A DNA stretch of 39,985 bases from Synergistaceae bacterium (GTDB lineage Bacteria; Synergistota; Synergistia; Synergistales; Synergistaceae), in the NCBI GenBank assembly GCA_031269875.1, contig JAISYM010000138.1, positions 1 to 39,985 on the forward strand, given 5' to 3'. The notes under the pieces are model-generated. The model saw only the letters and a list, made by a program, of their open reading frames with translations, did not search any database and was not told where the DNA came from. Shown here one piece after another: positions 31,657 through 39,985 of this stretch; position 1 is the stretch's first letter; the number at the start of each line of letters is the position of its first letter. The translations under genes and the position numbers were made by a program.

Positions 31657-31688
31657 AAGACCGGCCGCTTCACGCGGCCGATCTTTTT
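31657..31688 (+). terminator. Rho-independent terminator after pilQ
   Basis: AAGACCGGCCGC pairs with GCGGCCGATCTT, with one mismatch, around the TTCAC loop, and is followed by TTTTT. It ends the pil operon. Confidence 0.9.
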
Positions 31689-31743
31689 GTCCATTCGTAT
31701 GGGTTAAATTACCTAAATGTTGTCGCATAAGCGGCTTTACCTT

Positions 31744-31770
31744 TGAAGCCGTTCGATATTTGTGCGATAA
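31744..31770 (+). promoter_or_regulatory. Candidate sigma-28 promoter of cheW
   Basis: TGAA at 31744-31747 and TGCGATAA at 31763-31770 have a 15-base spacer. The CGATAA core and spacing match those at the flagellin promoter (329-336). The start point near 31779 lies some 40 nt before cheW. Confidence 0.5.
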
Positions 31771-31821
31771 TAGGAATATCGTAACAATAGATTGTCAAGT
31801 TTCAGAGTGGAGGTAGAGTTT

Positions 31822-32340
31822 ATGTCTGGGACAGCAGCCGAATTAGCGACCAAACGCGCGGAGAAAAACGAGACGATGGCATTGGAACCGGAGAGGACGC
31901 TGCTCGTGTTTGATCTTGTCAGCGAGCACTGCGGGCTCGACGTCAACCTCGTTAGGGAAATAGTGCATGTCCCGCCGAGGATAACCCGTGTTCCCAACGC
32001 CCCACACTACGTAAGAGGCGTGATCAATCTCAGAGGAACTGTAATCCCAGTACTCGATTGCGCTATGAAAATGGGTGGTCCTTTCACCGACACCACTTCC
32101 GAATCGCGCATTGTCGTAGCCGAGTTTGAGGGTATTCAGTTCGGCGTCCTCGTGGACGCGGTGAGAGAGGTGCGTACGGTGGCCGATTCTCTTATCGAAA
32201 CCGGCGACACTTCGAAGAACGGCACGATCGGAACCGACTACGTTACAGGCGTCGCCAAGATGGAAGACGGACGCCTCATTGTCCTCCTCGACCTTGCCGC
32301 CTTGTTCGATATCAATGAGCTTCTGGAGGAAGAAAATTAA
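31822..32340 (+). CDS. cheW: Chemotaxis adaptor CheW
   Basis: Links chemoreceptors to the histidine kinase CheA. The protein has one CheW domain of two beta barrels: LLVFDLVSEHCGLDVNLVREI, VRGVINLRGTVIPVLDC (RGxINLRG, the CheW hallmark), GVLVDAVREV, and MEDGRLIVLLDL. An extra N-terminal stretch of about 30 charged residues precedes the domain. The total is 172 residues. ATG 31822 follows GGAGGT; upstream frames to 31792 are less likely. It has its own predicted sigma-28 promoter, and cheA or other che genes are not in the window. The next gene begins 28 bp downstream. Confidence 0.94.
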   Translation: MSGTAAELATKRAEKNETMALEPERTLLVFDLVSEHCGLDVNLVREIVHVPPRITRVPNAPHYVRGVINLRGTVIPVLDCAMKMGGPFTDTTSESRIVVAEFEGIQFGVLVDAVREVRTVADSLIETGDTSKNGTIGTDYVTGVAKMEDGRLIVLLDLAALFDINELLEEEN

Positions 32341-32368
32341 ATAGTGGAACGGCGCCATTGGTGAGATA

Positions 32369-33193
32369 GTGATCAGGATAGATATGCACCTGCACAGCAC
32401 CTTTTCCGATGGAACCTGTACCCCGGGCGAAATAGCCGCTCGCGCGGCAGTGAAAAGGATTTCTGTGCTTGCGCTGACAGATCACGATAATCTCGACGGC
32501 GTCCCGCTCTTCAAGCGCGAGTGTGAAAAGCGTTCAATCAAGGCGGTCTCCGGCGTGGAATTATCCTCTAAGTGCACGTTCACAGCGCATATCTTGGGCT
32601 ACAGGTTCGGGAAGCCGGAGATTCTTGAGGACGCCTTGAAATGGGTTGTACAGCGCAGGAACGAGCGAAACAAGCTCATCTGCGCGCGTTTGGCGGAGCA
32701 AGGGATAGATATCAGCGCACAAGAAATCGCGAGTGAAGCTGGGGGGCGCGTAATCGGGCGCCCTCATTTTGCGTCGCTCCTCATAAAGAAGGGTTACGCG
32801 GTCGATTCGCGGGACGCGTTTTCCAAATACCTCGCAAGGGGAGCGCCCGCATACGTGCCGCGCGACGCGTACTCCCCAGGCGACTGCGTAAGGATAATAC
32901 GGGAAGCGGGCGGTCTGCCGGTTCTCGCTCACCCATCCCTTACGGGACTCGAATCAGGCGCGCTTGAAGATTTTTTGGAAGATCTCAAGGGCGCGGGACT
33001 TTGGGGCCTCGAGTGCTTTTCATCCCACTGTTCCCCTGAGGATGCCTTTAAATATCTCCGAATCGCGGAACGGCGCTCGCTACACCCAACCGCCGGCTCC
33101 GATTTTCACGGAGGCAACAGACAGGGCGTTTCATTGGGCGTGCAAGTATCGGAAACATTCATGCCTTGGGCCAGACTGGGAATAGTATTATAA
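32369..33193 (+). CDS. PHP-domain phosphoesterase
   Basis: Metal-dependent phosphoesterase of the PHP family, 274 residues, like YciV/RnaAM and 3',5'-nucleoside bisphosphate phosphatases. IRIDMHLHSTFSDG gives the HxH and SDG metal motif; ALTDHDNLDG, the next aspartate and histidine; HPSLTGLESG and GSDFHG near the end supply the last ligands. Such enzymes remove 3'-phosphates from small RNA pieces or nucleotides such as pAp. GTG 32369 is the likely start, though its ribosome site is weak. It follows cheW with 28 bp and precedes a threonine aldolase. The function in motility, if any, is unclear. Confidence 0.9.
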   Translation: MIRIDMHLHSTFSDGTCTPGEIAARAAVKRISVLALTDHDNLDGVPLFKRECEKRSIKAVSGVELSSKCTFTAHILGYRFGKPEILEDALKWVVQRRNERNKLICARLAEQGIDISAQEIASEAGGRVIGRPHFASLLIKKGYAVDSRDAFSKYLARGAPAYVPRDAYSPGDCVRIIREAGGLPVLAHPSLTGLESGALEDFLEDLKGAGLWGLECFSSHCSPEDAFKYLRIAERRSLHPTAGSDFHGGNRQGVSLGVQVSETFMPWARLGIVL

Positions 33194-33241
33194 TATAAAG
33201 AGGCAGCGCCCACTGTTTTTTTATTATGGAGGAATGTACGA

Positions 33242-34294
33242 TTGAACTGTGAACAGCCCGGCAATATTTTAGATTTCAGGAGCGATACAGTCACGAAACC
33301 GACGGAGGCGATGCGCAAAGCCATGTACAGCGCGCCGGTAGGCGATGACGTTTACGGCGACGACCCGTCTATGAACGAACTTCAGAATTACGCGGCAAAC
33401 CTTCTGGGCATGGAAGACGCAATATACGCCTGCTCTGGGACAATGGGCAATTTAATGGCCCTTATGTCTCACTGCAACAGGGGTGAGGGGGTGCTTATGG
33501 GGGCGAATTCCCACACCTGGAAAAACGAGGGCGGAAATGTCGCAGGCATCGCTGGGGTAATGCCGTTTCCGCTTGACGACTCATCCGGATGCCCGACGAT
33601 AGAATCCATTCGCGGCGCTTATCTGCCATCCGGGAATGTTCATTATGCCCGCACCGTGCTGCTTGTGATGGAAAATACCCACAACAGCGCCGGAGGAGTC
33701 CCAATCTCGGTCGATACGTTCACCAGAGCGGCGCTCGAAGCGAAATCGCTGGGCCTGAAGGTCCACGTGGACGGAGCCAGGATATTCGATGCCGCTGTAT
33801 ACTTCGGAGTCGACGTAAAGGAGTACTCGTCGAAGGTAGACTCCATACAATTCTGCCTGTCGAAGGGGCTCGGCGCGCCGATGGGGTCGATTCTCTGCGG
33901 GCAAGCCGAGTTCATCGAGAGGGCCAGGAAACACAGAAAAGCCCTTGGCGGCGGTCAGAGGCAGTCTGGGATAGCCGCCGCCGCGGGGCTCGTCGCGCTC
34001 AGGGATATGAGGGATCGGTTGGCCGACGATCATAAAAACGCCGCGCTCCTGGCTGTTTTGCTGGCCGGCGCGGGATTGACCGTGGAGGACGTTCCGCACA
34101 GGACGAATATGGTGTATTTTGTCCTTCCAGATTCAAGCAGCGATATTTCCGCGTTTGTCCGCGATTGCGCGGAAAGGGGGCTCCTCTTGGGCTCCGCCGG
34201 CGGACGCCGCATCCGCATGGTCACGCATGTCGGGTTGGATGAAAGCGCCGTGAGGAGCGCGGCCGGTGTTATAAGTGAGGTGCTGGCGCAGTGA
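33242..34294 (+). CDS. ltaE: Low-specificity L-threonine aldolase
   Basis: PLP enzyme that splits L-threonine or allo-threonine to glycine and acetaldehyde; 350 residues, cytosolic. DFRSDTVTKPTEAMRKAM at the start and GDDVYGDDPSMNELQ are signature segments. LKVHVDGARIFDAAV contains the PLP-binding aspartate, and CLSKGLGAPMGS the lysine of the internal aldimine. ENTHNSAGG fits the substrate site. The start is TTG 33242, with GGAGG nine bases upstream. It overlaps the next gene by four bases. In this amino-acid-using setting it may yield glycine for energy metabolism; that is inferred. Confidence 0.95.
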   Translation: MNCEQPGNILDFRSDTVTKPTEAMRKAMYSAPVGDDVYGDDPSMNELQNYAANLLGMEDAIYACSGTMGNLMALMSHCNRGEGVLMGANSHTWKNEGGNVAGIAGVMPFPLDDSSGCPTIESIRGAYLPSGNVHYARTVLLVMENTHNSAGGVPISVDTFTRAALEAKSLGLKVHVDGARIFDAAVYFGVDVKEYSSKVDSIQFCLSKGLGAPMGSILCGQAEFIERARKHRKALGGGQRQSGIAAAAGLVALRDMRDRLADDHKNAALLAVLLAGAGLTVEDVPHRTNMVYFVLPDSSSDISAFVRDCAERGLLLGSAGGRRIRMVTHVGLDESAVRSAAGVISEVLAQ

Positions 34295-35664
34295 ATCGCC
34301 GCGTAATGGAGCGCGCGGAAGCCGAGACTGTCGCCTCCTGGCTGCTTGACAGATCCCTGAAGTCTCCTGAGGTGTCAGGCGCCGATGTCGTTTATTTTTC
34401 CAGCGAATCCCACAGTTTGAGCTTGCTCGATGGTGAGCCCGAGGAGAATGTTTCGGGCGTTTCGGGCGGCATAAGCCTGAGAGTGATTGGAAAGGACGGC
34501 AGGCAGGGAGTGGCGTATGGGAATAATTTCTCGAAGCGTTCCCTCGAAAACATGATCGGGTGGAGCCTCGAAAATTTGCGGTCTTCGGAACCGGAGAAGG
34601 ACATAACGCTCTTCTCGGGCCCTACAAACGCCGATGACAGCGCGCTCGAACTGTTCGACGATTCCGTCGCCGGCTCTATAACACAGGAAAAACGCATGAA
34701 GGCTTGTCTTGAGATGACGGACGCCGCGCGCTCACGTGATTCGAGGGTGGCGTCGGTTCGTTCCGCCTCATGGGGTGATGGATTTGCGGAGTCGCTCTAC
34801 GCTTCTTCCGCCGGAGTCTCGGGCTGGAAGCGTTCGACGTCTGTCTCCTGCGGCGCGGCTGTCGTCATGCAGGACGGGGACTCTCTCGAAATGGGCGCTT
34901 ACGGCAATGGCGAATCTCATCTTGCCGATATTAAATATCACGAATACGCAACGCTCGCCGTGGACAAGACCGCGAGCTTACTTGGCGGCAAGCCGCTCCG
35001 CACTGGAAAATACACGCTTCTCCTGCCGCCTGAGATATCGGCGGCCTTAGCGGACGAGATTGGGGACTTGTTCTGCTCGTCTGTCGTTCACAAAGGCCAC
35101 TCTCTGATGAAGGGTAAGCTCGGGGTACAGATAGCCGGAAGCGCCGTAACGCTGACGGATGACGCCCGTTTGCCGCGCAGGGCCGGTTCCGCGGTGTTTG
35201 ACGGCGAGGGCGTCCCGACGGGGAAGACGATATTGATTGACTCGGGGGTAGCGTCGAACTATCTGTATAACTTGCAGTACGCCGCTAAGGACGGCGTAGC
35301 CTCGACCGGCAGCGCGTCCAGGGGTTTGGGCGGTCTGCCGGACGTGGGGACGTCCAATCTCGTCCTGTCGCCCGGGCCATACTCCGTCGATTTTCTCCGC
35401 AAAGGCGTGGATAGCGGCTTTCTCGTTCTCGAACTGATGGGCCTGCACACGCTGAACCCCGTAAGCGGAGATTTCTCTTTGGGCGCTAAAGGAGTGCGGC
35501 TCCGGGGCGGTCTGCCTGGGGAGCCTGTAGCTGGCGTGACGATATCCGGGAACTTGATAGATATCTTGAAGAAAGTTACGGCGGTCGGAAGCGACCTCAA
35601 ATTTTTTGGCTCAGTTGGCGCGCCGTCGATAGTGGTTGAGGATGTTGTTGTCGCTGGAAATTAA
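34291..35664 (+). CDS. TldD/PmbA-family metalloprotease-like protein, PmbA (TldE) type
   Basis: A 457-residue member of the TldD/TldE family; TldD holds the zinc-binding HExxxH and PmbA/TldE lacks it. This protein has no HExxxH; GLPDVGTSNLVLSPG, FLVLELMGLHTLNPVSGDF and GKTILIDSGVASNYLYNL are the PmbA-type signatures. In E. coli the TldD-TldE pair trims peptides such as microcin precursor and CcdA. No TldD partner is visible here, so it may be encoded elsewhere. The start is GTG 34291 overlapping the previous stop. It overlaps the amidase gene that follows by about 20 bases. Confidence 0.9.
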   Translation: MNRRVMERAEAETVASWLLDRSLKSPEVSGADVVYFSSESHSLSLLDGEPEENVSGVSGGISLRVIGKDGRQGVAYGNNFSKRSLENMIGWSLENLRSSEPEKDITLFSGPTNADDSALELFDDSVAGSITQEKRMKACLEMTDAARSRDSRVASVRSASWGDGFAESLYASSAGVSGWKRSTSVSCGAAVVMQDGDSLEMGAYGNGESHLADIKYHEYATLAVDKTASLLGGKPLRTGKYTLLLPPEISAALADEIGDLFCSSVVHKGHSLMKGKLGVQIAGSAVTLTDDARLPRRAGSAVFDGEGVPTGKTILIDSGVASNYLYNLQYAAKDGVASTGSASRGLGGLPDVGTSNLVLSPGPYSVDFLRKGVDSGFLVLELMGLHTLNPVSGDFSLGAKGVRLRGGLPGEPVAGVTISGNLIDILKKVTAVGSDLKFFGSVGAPSIVVEDVVVAGN

Positions 35665-37339
35665 ACGTTTTCTAAAATACCGCGTGGGGCGTGAAAGTGA
35701 GCCGACCGGCCCGCCCAAGCGTCATTTGAGGCGATTTGCTTTTCTGCTCGCCCTCGCCTTGGTCTGCGCCTTCAATCTCACTAACGTCGCCGGAGCGCAG
35801 GAGATAGATCTCATGCAGGGCAGCGTAAGGAAGGGCGGCGTCCCCATACTTGAACGCGGCGGTTTCAGGTACGCCGCTTTGGATCAAATGCTGACGAATT
35901 TGGGGCTTGCCGCATCGCCAGTCTCAGGCGGTTTGGTCGCCGTGTACTCCGAGAAAAAAATCGAGTTCTGGAGCGGCTCGAACATCGCTCGGGTCAACGG
36001 TACCGTGATGCCCTTGCTGGCCACGGTGTTCTACGAGGACGGACACTGGTGGGGTGAGGCGGACTCGTCGCTTCGGGCGCTAAGTCAGTTTCTGGCGAGC
36101 ACGTCGCGCCCCCATGACCTGAGTTGGTCGACATCGCGAGGCGGCGCTCCCTCCGCGGGCAACATAGAACCCGCTCCCGGAATAGCGCGGCCCGAGGCCG
36201 GCGCGCGCTCCACACCAGCGCCGCGTTCTTCCATAACCGTGACGAAGGTCAGGTGGGGGGAACAGGCGGATTGTTACAGGGCTGTCGTGGATATCTCCTC
36301 TCATACCGAAGTCGAGTTGAAGGAATCCCCGGGGGCGGTGGACGTGATTTTCTCCGGCGCGTCCGTCGATTCTTTCAGTGAAAACAGCCCTTGGGGCCCG
36401 CTCAAGGTGAAGTCCGGCAGGTCCGGAGCGAACGCCGTTTTATCGTTCACTCACGCGGCATCCAGGGTAAGGTCGTTCTGGCTACAGGATCCGCCGCGAT
36501 ACGTGGTGGACTTCTACTTCCAGGGCGTCGGGACCCCAGATGCGCCCGCGGATTTGACGCGTCCGCCGCAAACCGGAACGACACCGCCGATAAAGACCGT
36601 TCCGCCGGCCGCGCCTTCACAGACAAGGCAGGGCCGCTTCCTTGTGGTCGTCGACGCGGGTCACGGCGGTCGCGACCCCGGCGCTGTCGGAAACAGCCTG
36701 AAGGAAAAGGACATAAACCTCAAGGCCGCTATCGAGCTTGCCAACAGCATAAAAAATACGGGCATGGACGTTAAGTTGACCCGCGCCGACGACAGATATC
36801 TGAAGCTGGGTGAACGGACGCTTTTCGCGAATAACGCGAAGGCCGACGTCTTTATAAGTTTGCATTGCAACGCTCTTCCGAGAGGGCAGCACGCCTCCGG
36901 GGTCGAGTTTTACCTTATGGATCAGCCTACAGACCGCGCGGCGTTTAACCTGGCCGTTCTGGAAAACAAGGAACTGGAGGGCGAAACGCATAACGTACTG
37001 GAGGAAAACGCGAATTCCGACAGGAAGACACAGCTTCTTATGAAGATACTTATAGACATGCAGCAAAACGACAAGCTCAACGAGAGCACCACGCTCGCGG
37101 AGTTCATGTACAACAGGACGCGGAGCGCAGGATACTCGCTCAGGAAGGTGAGACAGGCGCCTCTCTTTGTGCTGCGAGGCGCGGAAATGCCGGCGCTTCT
37201 CGTGGAGATGGGCTACATAACGGAGGCTAAGGACGCCAAGAACCTGAATTCTCAGGCGTTCCGCAAAAAGATGATGGACGCGATCGCCTTGGGCATATCG
37301 GACTATCTTAAAAATGGACCCAGTGAAGGAGGGACTTAA
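35642..37339 (+). CDS. N-acetylmuramoyl-L-alanine amidase with AMIN-like domain
   Basis: Peptidoglycan hydrolase that cuts between muramic acid and the stem peptide; envelope located. A hydrophobic segment (FAFLLALALVCAFNL, about residues 32-48) is preceded by a long basic N-terminus, so it is a signal or an anchor. Then come a copper-amine-oxidase-like beta region (about 60-140), an AMIN-type domain (about 195-290), a proline-rich linker, and Amidase_3: VVDAGHGGRDPGAVG, the zinc ligand glutamate in KEKDINLK, SLHCNA and LLVEMGYIT. Start ATG 35642 gives 565 residues; TTG 35636 is possible. It overlaps pmbA's end and joins the GerMN gene by TAATG. Confidence 0.9.
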   Translation: MLLSLEIKRFLKYRVGRESEPTGPPKRHLRRFAFLLALALVCAFNLTNVAGAQEIDLMQGSVRKGGVPILERGGFRYAALDQMLTNLGLAASPVSGGLVAVYSEKKIEFWSGSNIARVNGTVMPLLATVFYEDGHWWGEADSSLRALSQFLASTSRPHDLSWSTSRGGAPSAGNIEPAPGIARPEAGARSTPAPRSSITVTKVRWGEQADCYRAVVDISSHTEVELKESPGAVDVIFSGASVDSFSENSPWGPLKVKSGRSGANAVLSFTHAASRVRSFWLQDPPRYVVDFYFQGVGTPDAPADLTRPPQTGTTPPIKTVPPAAPSQTRQGRFLVVVDAGHGGRDPGAVGNSLKEKDINLKAAIELANSIKNTGMDVKLTRADDRYLKLGERTLFANNAKADVFISLHCNALPRGQHASGVEFYLMDQPTDRAAFNLAVLENKELEGETHNVLEENANSDRKTQLLMKILIDMQQNDKLNESTTLAEFMYNRTRSAGYSLRKVRQAPLFVLRGAEMPALLVEMGYITEAKDAKNLNSQAFRKKMMDAIALGISDYLKNGPSEGGT

Positions 37340-38055
37340 TGAAACCCACAGCCAGGAGAAAATGGAAGAGCAGTGACGAGCCGTCTCCGCGAGAGAGGCG
37401 CGAGATGATAAACAGGGGTGAGTGGGAGGATGAGACGGAGGTTCCTAAAAAAGCGCCTTTCCCCTTTCGCTTGGCGGCGTGGGCCTCGCTCGTCGTGCTC
37501 TTCTTTGCGATAGGGTACGGCGTAACCTCCATGCTTTTCAATTGGATGGACAGGGAACACCCGGAGGCGGCAAGCCCGCCAAATCTCATATCGACCCCGG
37601 AACAGGCGGAGCGTTTGGCGGTCGGGATAAGATCTTCCGATGAAGCGGCGTCCAGACCGGCGTTCGAGACTCTGACGCTCTCAATCCCGGAGGGGTCGGC
37701 CTTCGTCACCAGGCAGATCAGGTGCGACGCCAGTCTGCGGGAAGATGTCATGCTGCAGACGCTCTCGGCGTACATGGATGCGGTGAAGGAGAGCAAGATG
37801 CTGGATCCCGTCGCAAACAGCCTCAACCTCTTTCAGAGCGGAGAATGGCTTTATCTGAACGTCAACCGGAGTTTTTTCGAGTCCATAAAGGCACTTGGGC
37901 AGGAGAAGGCTACGGCTCTGCTCACCGGCCTCGTCAGGACCATATCCATGAATTTCGAGCCCATCACGAAGGTGAAATTCTACGTTGACGGCAAGGAAGT
38001 CAAGGATAAAAAGCCTGTCGACATGACTGTTCCGTGGGGAGTAAAGGGAAGCTGA
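37339..38055 (+). CDS. GerMN-domain membrane protein
   Basis: A 238-residue protein with a basic cytosolic head of about 45 residues, a hydrophobic span at about 46-70 (RLAAWASLVVLFFAIGYG), and an outside GerMN domain with a beta-alpha pattern: TRQIRCDASLREDVM, SLNLFQSGEWLYLNVN, ITKVKFYVDGKEV. GerMN domains occur in Bacillus GerM and in many non-spore-formers next to amidases, where they are thought to help cell-wall hydrolysis. ATG 37339 shares one base with the amidase stop and follows GGAGGG. The rph start follows its stop with no gap. Confidence 0.85.
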   Translation: MKPTARRKWKSSDEPSPRERREMINRGEWEDETEVPKKAPFPFRLAAWASLVVLFFAIGYGVTSMLFNWMDREHPEAASPPNLISTPEQAERLAVGIRSSDEAASRPAFETLTLSIPEGSAFVTRQIRCDASLREDVMLQTLSAYMDAVKESKMLDPVANSLNLFQSGEWLYLNVNRSFFESIKALGQEKATALLTGLVRTISMNFEPITKVKFYVDGKEVKDKKPVDMTVPWGVKGS

Positions 38056-38859
38056 ATGACGCGGGCGGATGAGATTCGGCAGGGGACGGAAACGCAAGCC
38101 CTCAGAACCGGCGGGAGGACGGCGCGCGAGCTTCGCGCCCTCTCCATTGAAAGAGGTTTCAACCTCTACGCGGAGGGCTCCGCGATGATTAAGCTGGGCA
38201 GCACTATAGTGCATTGCACCGCGTCCGTTGAGGACAGGGCGCCGGGCTTTCTCAGGGGCAGCGGGACAGGCTGGCTTACGGCTGAATATGACATGCTTCC
38301 AAGAGCTACGCACGACCGGACGCAGAGGGACGTCCAGAAGGGGCGGATAAACGGGCGAAGCAGCGAAATCCAGCGACTGATAGGCCGGTCTCTTCGATCG
38401 GCGCTCGACCTTGACGCAATCGGAGAGCGGACCGTCTGGATCGATTGTGACGTTCTCCAGGCGGACGGAGGGACGAGAACGGCGTCGATAACATGCGGTT
38501 TCGTCTGTCTGGTCGACGCGATGCGGACGCTGCGGAAAAACCTGTCGCTCCCGAAACTGCCAATGTCGGCTCAAGTGGGCGCGGTAAGCGTGGGCAAGGT
38601 AGGGGGAGCGATGCTGCTCGATCTGGATTATGAGGAGGACAAATCCGCTGATGTCGACTGCAATATCGTGATGAACGGCAAGGGAGAGTTTGTGGAGCTC
38701 CAGGGAACCGGCGAGAACGGTTTTTTCTCCAGATCGGAGTTGGATGAAATCCTATTCGTTGCCGGCGAAGGTTTGCAAAAAATATTCGAGCTTCAAAGGG
38801 AGGTTCTCTCCCTGTCGCCTGAGGAGGCGGAGCTTTTTGACGGGTTTTCCTCCAAATAA
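38056..38859 (+). CDS. rph: Ribonuclease PH
   Basis: Phosphate-dependent 3' exoribonuclease that trims tRNA precursors; cytosolic hexamer. The sequence has LGSTIVHCTASVEDR, GTGWLTAEYDMLPRAT, and RTQRDVQKGRINGRSSEIQ (quoted here in parts), then GRSLRSALDL and IDCDVLQADGGTRTASI. These cover the phosphate site and the catalytic aspartates. Length, 267 residues, is slightly longer than the usual 240 to 250 because of an N-terminal extension of about 15. The end overlaps rdgB by 23 bases, the common arrangement rph-rdgB. Confidence 0.96.
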   Translation: MTRADEIRQGTETQALRTGGRTARELRALSIERGFNLYAEGSAMIKLGSTIVHCTASVEDRAPGFLRGSGTGWLTAEYDMLPRATHDRTQRDVQKGRINGRSSEIQRLIGRSLRSALDLDAIGERTVWIDCDVLQADGGTRTASITCGFVCLVDAMRTLRKNLSLPKLPMSAQVGAVSVGKVGGAMLLDLDYEEDKSADVDCNIVMNGKGEFVELQGTGENGFFSRSELDEILFVAGEGLQKIFELQREVLSLSPEEAELFDGFSSK

Positions 38860-39514
38860 CGGGGTTTTCAGGCTGCTTCTTGCGAGCGGCAACAGGAATA
38901 AACACGCCGAGTTTGCGGATTTTTTCAGGGGCGAAAGCATGTCGCCGCTTGGCATTGAGCTTATAAGTATCGAAAGCCTGCCTGGTGCTGTGGGATGCCC
39001 TAACGTGGATGAGACGGGACAGAGCTATGAGGAAAATGCCCTTCTGAAGGCACAGGCATGGGCCGATTTCTTCAGGATGCCCGCAATAGCCGATGACAGC
39101 GGGCTAGAGGTTCACAGCCTTGGCGGGAGACCGGGGATATTTTCCGCAAGAACAGCCTCCGGCGCGGACGAAAACAGGGTAAGGTGGCTGCTTGGGGAGC
39201 TCGATGGCATAACCGACAGGCGCGCGCATTTTGTCGCGTGCATCGTGATTGCCTTCCCTGAACAACACTTACGCGGGCGCGGTTATTTCGCGTCCCAGGG
39301 CAGCTGCAAGGGCCATATTGCCAATCAACCGGCGGGTATGACAGGTTTCGGATACGATCCGGTCTTCATTCCGGATGGATATGAAAATACCTTCTCAGAG
39401 CTGGGAAAAGAGATAAAATCCACAGTTTCACATCGGGCAAGGGCGATGGAGGGAGTAGCGCAAATGGCCGCTTCTGTGATAAAATATTGGTCGCTGTACA
39501 AGCGGGAAAGCTGA
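38837..39514 (+). CDS. rdgB: XTP/dITP diphosphatase (RdgB/HAM1)
   Basis: House-cleaning pyrophosphatase that removes XTP, dITP and ITP to protect DNA. LLLASGNRNKHAEF binds nucleotide; SYEENALLKAQAWADFF and AIADDSGLEVHSLGGRPGI (in parts) hold the metal and catalytic residues; GFGYDPVFIPDGY and KSTVSHRARAM finish the site. The start is TTG 38837 in the rph gene, with GGAGG nine bases upstream, giving 225 residues; no better start exists downstream before the conserved LLLASGN. It precedes secG by 19 bp and belongs to the same operon. Confidence 0.95.
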   Translation: MTGFPPNNGVFRLLLASGNRNKHAEFADFFRGESMSPLGIELISIESLPGAVGCPNVDETGQSYEENALLKAQAWADFFRMPAIADDSGLEVHSLGGRPGIFSARTASGADENRVRWLLGELDGITDRRAHFVACIVIAFPEQHLRGRGYFASQGSCKGHIANQPAGMTGFGYDPVFIPDGYENTFSELGKEIKSTVSHRARAMEGVAQMAASVIKYWSLYKRES

Positions 39515-39533
39515 CTCAAGGGGGCATATAAAT

Positions 39534-39770
39534 TTGTTTAAAACTATCCTTTCAATTTTATTTTTGTTTTTGTGTATAGGACTGATAGGCGTGATATTGA
39601 TCCAACACAGAAAGTCAGGCGGTTTCAGCGGGAGCTTTGGCGGGGGCGGCACTCAGATGGATATGTCCGGAAGCACTTGGCAGCGTATGTCTTCGCTCAA
39701 CAAGGTCACTTTCGCGATGACGATTATCTTCATACTCTTTTCAATCGTCCTCGTAAAGATGCCCAACTAA
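39534..39770 (+). CDS. secG: Protein translocase subunit SecG
   Basis: Small subunit of the SecYEG channel, 78 residues. Two membrane spans are seen: ILSILFLFLCIGLIGVILIQ near the start, and FAMTIIFILFSIVLV near the end. The loop between, with GGFSGSFGGGG, is typical of SecG. The start is TTG 39534, 12 bases after AAGGGGG. It is the last gene of the run from the amidase to here; a terminator follows after 34 bp. Confidence 0.93.
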   Translation: MFKTILSILFLFLCIGLIGVILIQHRKSGGFSGSFGGGGTQMDMSGSTWQRMSSLNKVTFAMTIIFILFSIVLVKMPN

Positions 39771-39804
39771 CGATCCGGTCCTTACTATTACGTGATAGAA
39801 TATC

Positions 39805-39831
39805 AAAAACCCGCCTAGAAAGCGGGTTTTT
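39805..39831 (+). terminator. Rho-independent terminator after secG
   Basis: AAAAACCCGC pairs fully with GCGGGTTTTT around CTAGAAA. The A- and T-runs make it work on both strands. Confidence 0.92.
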
Positions 39832-39928
39832 ATGCATCTTGGAACGTAAGCGCCAAATAGGCAGTCATTCCATTTCTAAATCATTAGGCTTATAATATTC
39901 CCATGAAAAACCAGAAAGGGGATATTTT

Positions 39929-39985
39929 ATGGCGCGTCCAGCAAAAGGACAGGAAGCGTTGGCAATCGCAAAGAAGATTTTGGAG
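39929..39985 (+). CDS. Start of a gene cut by the window end
   Basis: ATG 39929 follows GAAAGGGG and starts MARPAKGQEALAIAKKILE, 19 codons to the edge. TATAAT at 39891-39896 may be its -10 element, though no good -35 is seen. The basic, alanine-rich start recalls the first gene of some insertion sequences and small HTH proteins, but this is a weak impression. Confidence 0.45.
   Translation, partial: MARPAKGQEALAIAKKILE

Overview
The window reads as a chromosomal segment of an anaerobic, flagellated, double-membraned bacterium, most likely a member of the Synergistota (inference from gene content and protein style; no database was consulted). Evidence for two membranes is a PilMNOPQ-type pilus or secretin assembly cluster and an AMIN-domain amidase. 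Evidence for an anaerobic, amino-acid-using life is a multi-subunit flavin/iron-sulfur dehydrogenase operon, a threonine aldolase, a bacteriohemerythrin, a PerR-like regulator and a molybdate/molybdopterin cluster. Overall base composition is moderately GC-rich, with clear AT-rich islands.

Layout. 1-480: tandem and palindromic repeats, then a sigma-28-type promoter. 484-4967: a very large flagellin followed by two sugar-nucleotide genes (PseB-like and SpsF-like) that probably serve surface or flagellin glycosylation. 5135-9329: a DauR/YheO-type regulator and a five-gene operon resembling a dye-linked proline dehydrogenase/HcnABC complex. 9351-9651: large inverted repeats. 9662-20815, all on the minus strand: secreted unknown, Cof-type phosphatase, hemerythrin, SWIM/SNF2 pair, MobA-HD fusion, molybdopterin-binding protein with a cysteine-rich tail, Fur-family regulator, and modCBA. 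21033-24904, minus: CPBP protease, PerR-like, frr, pyrH, tsf and rpsB with a structured leader. 25062-25196, minus: SRP RNA. 25293-26767, plus: small HTH-like protein and a two-gene chromate-type transporter. 26920-31642, plus: pilMNOPQ. 31822-33193: cheW and a PHP phosphoesterase. 33242-39770: threonine aldolase, PmbA/TldD-like, amidase, GerMN protein, rph, rdgB, secG. A gene cut by the window end starts at 39929.

How it fits together. Flagellin and cheW both have candidate sigma-28 promoters, tying motility filament and chemotaxis to one late regulon. The amino-acid dehydrogenase operon sits behind a regulator whose promoter overlaps one of a pair of ACAA-N4-TTGT sites, suggesting autoregulation and possibly looping. 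The molybdate importer is collinear with cofactor-handling genes, which points to a molybdenum hydroxylase encoded elsewhere. Translation genes form a classical block with an internal terminator. The least explained items are a dispersed hairpin element (two single copies and one inverted pair), a roughly 200-bp near-palindrome at 9447-9651, the split alpha subunit of the dehydrogenase complex, and the mosaic composition of the giant flagellin.
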